Source: CAZMBI01 sp964564675 (GTDB taxonomy: Bacteria > Pseudomonadota > Alphaproteobacteria > Rickettsiales > UBA3002). From it: 64,000 bases of DNA. This document shows positions 59,565 to 64,000 of this stretch, in pieces. The position numbers and the translations under genes were made by a program. The DNA is taken from the NCBI GenBank assembly GCA_964564675.1, contig CAZMBI010000002.1:124001-188000 (forward strand), given 5' to 3'. Positions within the stretch are counted from its first letter, which is position 1. The number at the start of each line of letters is the position of its first letter. The notes beneath the pieces are model-generated. The model worked only from the letters and a program-made list of their open reading frames with translations. It had not been told where the DNA came from and searched no databases.

Positions 59565-59933
59565 TTACTTCGCAATCAGCGCCATGGCGGTGGCGTTAAC
59601 CGGCCGCGTGCCGCGGTCGGTGGTGCCGCCTTTGGAGAAAATTCTGGCGTCCTCTTCCAGCACGATGGCGTTGCCGCCATGCCTGGCAGCGGTTGCTTTG
59701 AGCTCGTCCAGCGCGTCATAAAACCCTGATACTTTTCTGGTTGCGATGCGCACGACGCCGATTTCGATATATTCGCCCACTGGTGGCAACTCGCTGAGCA
59801 GCTGCACATCGCCTAGATTGGGCTGATGTTTTTTATAAGTGGTGTAGGTGGAGGGGTGAAACTCGGCATCACTGGCCAGGGCGGCGGTGGATAGCAAACA
59901 GGTGGCGATAAGCGACAGGCTGAAACGATACAT
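59565..59933 (-). CDS. Small exported protein between gp14 and gp15
   Basis: 122 residues from ATG 59933 behind TGGAG. Signal peptide FSLSLIATCLLSTAALA-S. The mature domain contains GEYIEIGVVRIATRK and KATAARHGGNAIVLEED, with alternating strand/helix, like small periplasmic YbjQ/DUF4156-type domains. Family uncertain. No membrane anchor. Placed 127 bp before the gp15 start on the other strand. Confidence 0.7.
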   Translation of the reverse strand: MYRFSLSLIATCLLSTAALASDAEFHPSTYTTYKKHQPNLGDVQLLSELPPVGEYIEIGVVRIATRKVSGFYDALDELKATAARHGGNAIVLEEDARIFSKGGTTDRGTRPVNATAMALIAK

Positions 59934-60075
59934 CAAGGCAAACTCCAACAGGTTAGAAAAGCAGCATGTGGTGGCTGATCCGGTTGCTTAATTAACATAT
60001 GTAATTGCTTTGGGGATGTAAACCCTCGAGCGATGCGCGCATTTTCAGAAAAACCATCCAGTAAAAGGTATTCCT

Positions 60076-63000
60076 ATGGCATCGGTCATTTTAACGACGG
60101 CGGCGACTGCGCTCGCCCCGGCCAATCCGTTTTTAGGCGCGGCGTTTCAGGCGGGCGCGCGATTCATTGGCGGACAGATCGATAATCTGCTCTTAGGCGG
60201 TGCTCAGGGCCGCTCGCGTGAAGGCGCACGGCTGGCGGATTTGTCGGTACAAAGCTCGACCTATGGCAAGATGATTCCCATCGTCTACGGCAATGTACGC
60301 ATCGCCGGGAATGTCATCTGGTCGCGGCCGATCAAGGAAGTGGCCACCACCACAACCACTACGCAAGGCGGCAAAGGGGGCGGCGGCGCTTCCAGTTCCA
60401 CGACCGAGTTCAGCTATTACGTGACGCTGGCGATTGCCATTTGCGAAGGGCCGGTCGATGCCATTCAGCGCGCCTGGGCGGATGCCGAGCAGCTCGATCT
60501 GTCGCTTGGCACGTACCGTTTTTATACCGGCGATGAGGCGCAACTGCCCGATCCGCTGATTGAGAGTTACGAGGGCATCGGCTCAACGCCGGCCTATCGC
60601 GGGTTGAGTTATGTTGTCATCGAGGATTTCCCGCTGGCTGATTATGGCAACCGGATTCCCAATTTTACCTTTGAAGTGAAAAAGAAAGCGTTGTGGCCGG
60701 ATGTCAACGGCGAGCCGGTGGAGCATATGGTGCAGGGGATGATTCTGATCCCCGGATCCGGCGAGTTTGTCTATGACACGCAGATCCAGCACAAGGTTGA
60801 GGGTGAGCCGGTCGGGGACGAGTATGTGCAGCAGGGCAACCAGCAGGTGATGAATATGCATAACCCGTTCGGGCAGGCCAATGCTTTGCTGGCGCTCGAT
60901 CAGTTGGAAGAGACCTGCCCCAATGCCGAGTGGATCGGGCTGGTGGTCAACTGGTTCGGCGACAACCTGGATGCAGGCAGCTGCGTAATTAAGCCGGGCG
61001 TGGAGTTCGCCGCCGATCAGGCGACGACGGCGCCGGAGGTCTGGAGTTCGGCGGGCTATACGCGGGCGACCGCGCGGCAGATTACCTATGTTGGTAATGC
61101 CCCGCGCTATGGCGGCACGCCGGATGATGAGTCAGTACTGCGTCTGTGCAGTGAGCTTAAAAGCCGCGGCTACAAGATTTTTTTCTATCCCATCTTTTTG
61201 ATGGATGTGGAAGACAAGCCCTGGCGCGGACGTGTAACCGGCAGCGTGGGCGATGTGGCCGATTTTTTCACCAAGGCGGAAGGCTATAACGCCTTTATTC
61301 TGCACTATGCGAATCTGGTGAAAGATACGGTCGATGCCTTTGCCATCGGCACCGAAATGATCGGTCTGACCACTGTTAATGACGGGGCATTGGTGAACCG
61401 TCAGTTCCCGGCGGTCGACGCGCTGATCAGTCTGGCCGGCAGCGTCAGAGGGATTGTCGGCGCAAACATACAGGTGACCTATGCCGCCGACTGGTCGGAA
61501 TATCATCACGCCGAGGGCGGCTGGTATCATCTGGATCCGCTGTGGGCCTCGCCCGATATCGATTTTGTCGGCATCGACGCCTATTTCCCGATTACCAATG
61601 CACCGCAAAATGAGCTGGGTTATGACATCGACACCGTGGTTGATGGCTGGAGCGCCGGCGAAGGCTATGATTTTTATTATGTCGACGTCGAACGTACCAC
61701 CACCGCGCCGCTTGATCCGCCCTATGCCTGGAAGAATATCGACTGGTGGTGGCAGAATACGCACACCAACCCAGACGGCAACGTGACCTCATGGACCCCG
61801 CAAGCGAAGAAAATCTGGTTTACCGAATACGGCTTTCCCAGCGTGGATGGTGCCACCAACCAGCCCAACGTATTTTACGATCCGACGTCTTCGGAGAGTT
61901 TCTTTCCGCATTTCTCGCGTGGCCGGGTCGATCTGCGCGCCCAGCGTACGGGCGTGGCCGGCACGCTTGCCAAATGGCAGGATTCGGCGATGGTCGAGCG
62001 GCTGTTTTTATGGACCTGGGATGCGCGCCCCTATCCGTATTGGCCGGATTTGCGCTCGGTGTGGGCGGATGGTCCGGTATGGAAAACGGGGCACTGGGTG
62101 CAGGGCAAGTTCGGGCTGTCTTCGCTGGCGGCGATCGTAGCCGATATTGCCCGGCGCGCCGGGGTGGATCTCAGCCGTCTCGATGTCAGCCGGCTGCAGG
62201 ATCAGGTCGACGGGTACGTGATTGATACGCAGGCGAGCGCGCGTTCACTGATCGAAGAGCTGATGACGGCATATTTTTTCGACGTCGCGGAAACCGACGG
62301 GCAGTTGAAGTTTATCCCGCGCGGCAATGCGTCCGTGCACAGCCTGATGCTCGACGAATTAATGCCGCGTGCCGCCGATGAAGCGCCGCTGGAAATTATC
62401 CGCGCGCAGGAGCTGGAGTTGCCGCAATCGGTGGCGGTGCAGTATCTTAACCGGCTGGCCAATTATCAAACCGGCACGCAACGCGCCCAGCGTCAGGTGA
62501 CACCCGCGCGCGACGAGCACACGATCGGCCTGCCGATTGTGATGACCGATCAGCGCGCCCGCTCGATTGCCGATGTGGCGTTGTATCAGGCGTGGCTGAG
62601 CCGCACGCAGTATCAGTTCGATGCACCGATTGCCTATGCCGATTTAGAGCCAACGGATGTGATCACAGTGCAGGCAGGCAGTGTGGCGCACGTGCTGCGC
62701 ATCACCCGCATGCAGCTGGGCCGGCCCGGTATGCTGCGTATCACCGGCGTGGCGGAAGATGTCGTCACTTATGATTTTTACAGCACGCCCGGCGAGGCCC
62801 CTGTGATCGCGGTGACGCCCGAGCCGGTGGCCGAGACCCGCGCCCGGCTGCTGGACCTGCCGGCGCTGGCCAGTGATGCCGCCGATCAGGCGATGTTGCG
62901 GTTTGCGGCGGCCGGGCTGGCCGATAACTGGCGCGGCGCCACCATCTATCGCTCCGATGACGGCGGGCAGGATTATGCGCGGCTGGTCAGTTTCACTCAG

Positions 63001-63750
63001 GCGTGCGTGATGGGTACGGCCGTCACGGCGCTGGCTGACGGCCCGACGCAGGTGTTTGATCGTGTGGCGACCTGTGATGTCGTACTGCTGGGGCAGGGCG
63101 AGCTGTTCAGCGCCAGTGAATTAGCGGTGTTAAACGGTGCCAATCTGGCCGTCATCGGCGATGAGCTTATCCAGTTCAGCGATGCGCTGGCGCTGGGAGC
63201 GAATAAATATCGTTTAAGCGGCCTGCTGCGCGGCCGGCTGGGCAGTGAGTGGGCCACGCCCGGGCATAGCGCCGGCGAGGGCTTCGTGTTACTGGATGCG
63301 CGCCTGCAAAAGGATGTGATGCCTGACGGGTTGATCGGTCTCGGCCGGGACTACAAAGCCGTCAGCACCGGCCTGACGCCGGGAGTGACGCCGGCGCAGC
63401 CTTTTACCTATCACGGCCGGGCGCTGAAGCCCTATGCGCCGGTGCATGTGCGTGGCACACGTGATACGGAGGGAAATCTGACGATTCGCTGGGTGCGGCG
63501 CACCCGTGTGGGCGGCGAATGGAGGGACTATACCGATGCGGCCCTGTCGGAGGCGCGCGAAGCCTATGAGGTAGCGATTCAAAACGGCGCGGACGTGGTG
63601 CGCACGCTCAGTAGTTACTCACCCGAGGCAGTGTATGGCGCGGCGCAGCAGGCGGCGGATTTCGGCAGCGTGCAACAGGCCGTCAGCATAACCGTCTACC
63701 AGCTTTCCGACCGCGTGGGCCTGGGTTATGGCGCGCAGGCGGTGATATAG
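60076..63750 (+). CDS. GTA host-specificity/tail-tip protein (gp15, TIM-barrel)
   Basis: 1224 residues. N-terminal hydrophobic/low-complexity start, then STYGKMIPIVYGNVRIAGNV typical of the family. Middle: glycoside-hydrolase-like TIM barrel (YAADWSEYHHAEGGWYHLDP, DIDFVGIDAYFPITNAP, KKIWFTEYGFPSVDGATN). C-terminal: phage tail domain GVAGTLAKWQDSAMVERLFL, and FAAAGLADNWRGATIYRSDD as putative host-contact module. Length matches RcGTA gp15 (about 1300). Intact. It closes the cluster; no gene follows for about 200 bp. Confidence 0.95.
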   Translation: MASVILTTAATALAPANPFLGAAFQAGARFIGGQIDNLLLGGAQGRSREGARLADLSVQSSTYGKMIPIVYGNVRIAGNVIWSRPIKEVATTTTTTQGGKGGGGASSSTTEFSYYVTLAIAICEGPVDAIQRAWADAEQLDLSLGTYRFYTGDEAQLPDPLIESYEGIGSTPAYRGLSYVVIEDFPLADYGNRIPNFTFEVKKKALWPDVNGEPVEHMVQGMILIPGSGEFVYDTQIQHKVEGEPVGDEYVQQGNQQVMNMHNPFGQANALLALDQLEETCPNAEWIGLVVNWFGDNLDAGSCVIKPGVEFAADQATTAPEVWSSAGYTRATARQITYVGNAPRYGGTPDDESVLRLCSELKSRGYKIFFYPIFLMDVEDKPWRGRVTGSVGDVADFFTKAEGYNAFILHYANLVKDTVDAFAIGTEMIGLTTVNDGALVNRQFPAVDALISLAGSVRGIVGANIQVTYAADWSEYHHAEGGWYHLDPLWASPDIDFVGIDAYFPITNAPQNELGYDIDTVVDGWSAGEGYDFYYVDVERTTTAPLDPPYAWKNIDWWWQNTHTNPDGNVTSWTPQAKKIWFTEYGFPSVDGATNQPNVFYDPTSSESFFPHFSRGRVDLRAQRTGVAGTLAKWQDSAMVERLFLWTWDARPYPYWPDLRSVWADGPVWKTGHWVQGKFGLSSLAAIVADIARRAGVDLSRLDVSRLQDQVDGYVIDTQASARSLIEELMTAYFFDVAETDGQLKFIPRGNASVHSLMLDELMPRAADEAPLEIIRAQELELPQSVAVQYLNRLANYQTGTQRAQRQVTPARDEHTIGLPIVMTDQRARSIADVALYQAWLSRTQYQFDAPIAYADLEPTDVITVQAGSVAHVLRITRMQLGRPGMLRITGVAEDVVTYDFYSTPGEAPVIAVTPEPVAETRARLLDLPALASDAADQAMLRFAAAGLADNWRGATIYRSDDGGQDYARLVSFTQACVMGTAVTALADGPTQVFDRVATCDVVLLGQGELFSASELAVLNGANLAVIGDELIQFSDALALGANKYRLSGLLRGRLGSEWATPGHSAGEGFVLLDARLQKDVMPDGLIGLGRDYKAVSTGLTPGVTPAQPFTYHGRALKPYAPVHVRGTRDTEGNLTIRWVRRTRVGGEWRDYTDAALSEAREAYEVAIQNGADVVRTLSSYSPEAVYGAAQQAADFGSVQQAVSITVYQLSDRVGLGYGAQAVI

Positions 63751-63958
63751 CCGGTGCCGGTTGGTGGCATGTACTGCGCCACACGGCGCGTCTGGCCGCT
63801 ACCTGCCTTAACCTGTTTATCGTCACGCGCCTGACTGCCCGCTAATCCACTTACATGAAGTATTTTAGGAAAATTTGATACAAAATTTATTAATATATAA
63901 AATATTTATTAATAATTTGGTGGTAATATAATATTAATAACACATGGGAAGTCTGGTT
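63751..63958. other. AT-rich gap after gp15
   Basis: No gene. GCGCC-ACAC-GGCGC near 63777 could form a small hairpin. 63870-63945 is extremely AT-rich with TTATTAATATATAAAATATT, similar in texture to the region before the capsid gene (41101-41135). A promoter for the next gene may lie here. Confidence 0.4.
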
Positions 63959-64000
63959 ATGTTATCATTAATTTCAGAATCGTTGCGACTCAGGCGTCCG
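63959..64000 (+). CDS. Possible gene start, cut by window end
   Basis: ATG 63959 behind GGAAG opens a frame (MLSLISESLRLRRP) that runs to the window edge. It follows an AT-rich promoter-like tract. Too short to judge. Confidence 0.3.
   Translation, partial: MLSLISESLRLRRP

Noticed and set aside
63777..63790. Terminator after gp15
   Set aside because: Only a five-base stem without a T-run.

Overview
The window reads as chromosome of an alphaproteobacterium with moderately high GC. Support comes from ftsK-lolA-DUF1150 and xthA in one neighbourhood, an aldolase-thiE-efp-suhB group, and a set of structural genes of the RcGTA (gene transfer agent) type. A deep-branching, poorly sampled lineage (Micavibrio-like or Rickettsiales-related) is possible, because many large ORFs match no family I recognise. 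The lineage is inference.

Layout. 0.1-14 kb is mostly housekeeping: dnaX, a Fur-box-preceded small periplasmic protein, ftsK, lolA, DUF1150, an M23 peptidase, xthA, an aldehyde dehydrogenase, DUF368, two unknown genes, and a RimB/RimK-type fusion. 14-17.4 kb holds lineage-specific proteins of unknown function. 17.5-19.4 kb carries the large terminase in two pieces, ATPase and nuclease, separated by an opposite-strand gene, followed by tRNA-Thr(CGT). 20-37 kb returns to ordinary genes (GST, amino acid permease, AGCS symporter, BrnT/BrnA, flagellin-like protein, ABC exporter, OmpA-like protein, suhB, efp, thiE, class I aldolase), with unknown genes inserted between them.

37.6-63.75 kb carries the rest of a GTA/prophage-like particle on the + strand, in canonical order: portal, prohead protease, capsid, head-tail connector, adaptor, DUF3168, major tail protein, DUF2460, DUF2163, NlpC/P60 peptidase and the 1224-residue TIM-barrel tail-tip protein. 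Unrelated genes sit at nearly every junction, often on the opposite strand and meeting the structural gene tail to tail. They include a pentapeptide-like protein, a PIN-domain protein, membrane proteins, a SUEL-lectin-like protein, an EF-hand protein, a lipoprotein and DUF2335. The place of the tail chaperone and tape measure holds an 8.4 kb block of unknown genes.

The structural ORFs are full length and undecayed, so the particle looks maintained by selection. My main hypothesis is a domesticated GTA-like particle whose junctions have collected a lineage-specific gene set, possibly effectors. Family assignments come from recognised motifs; nothing was searched or computed.
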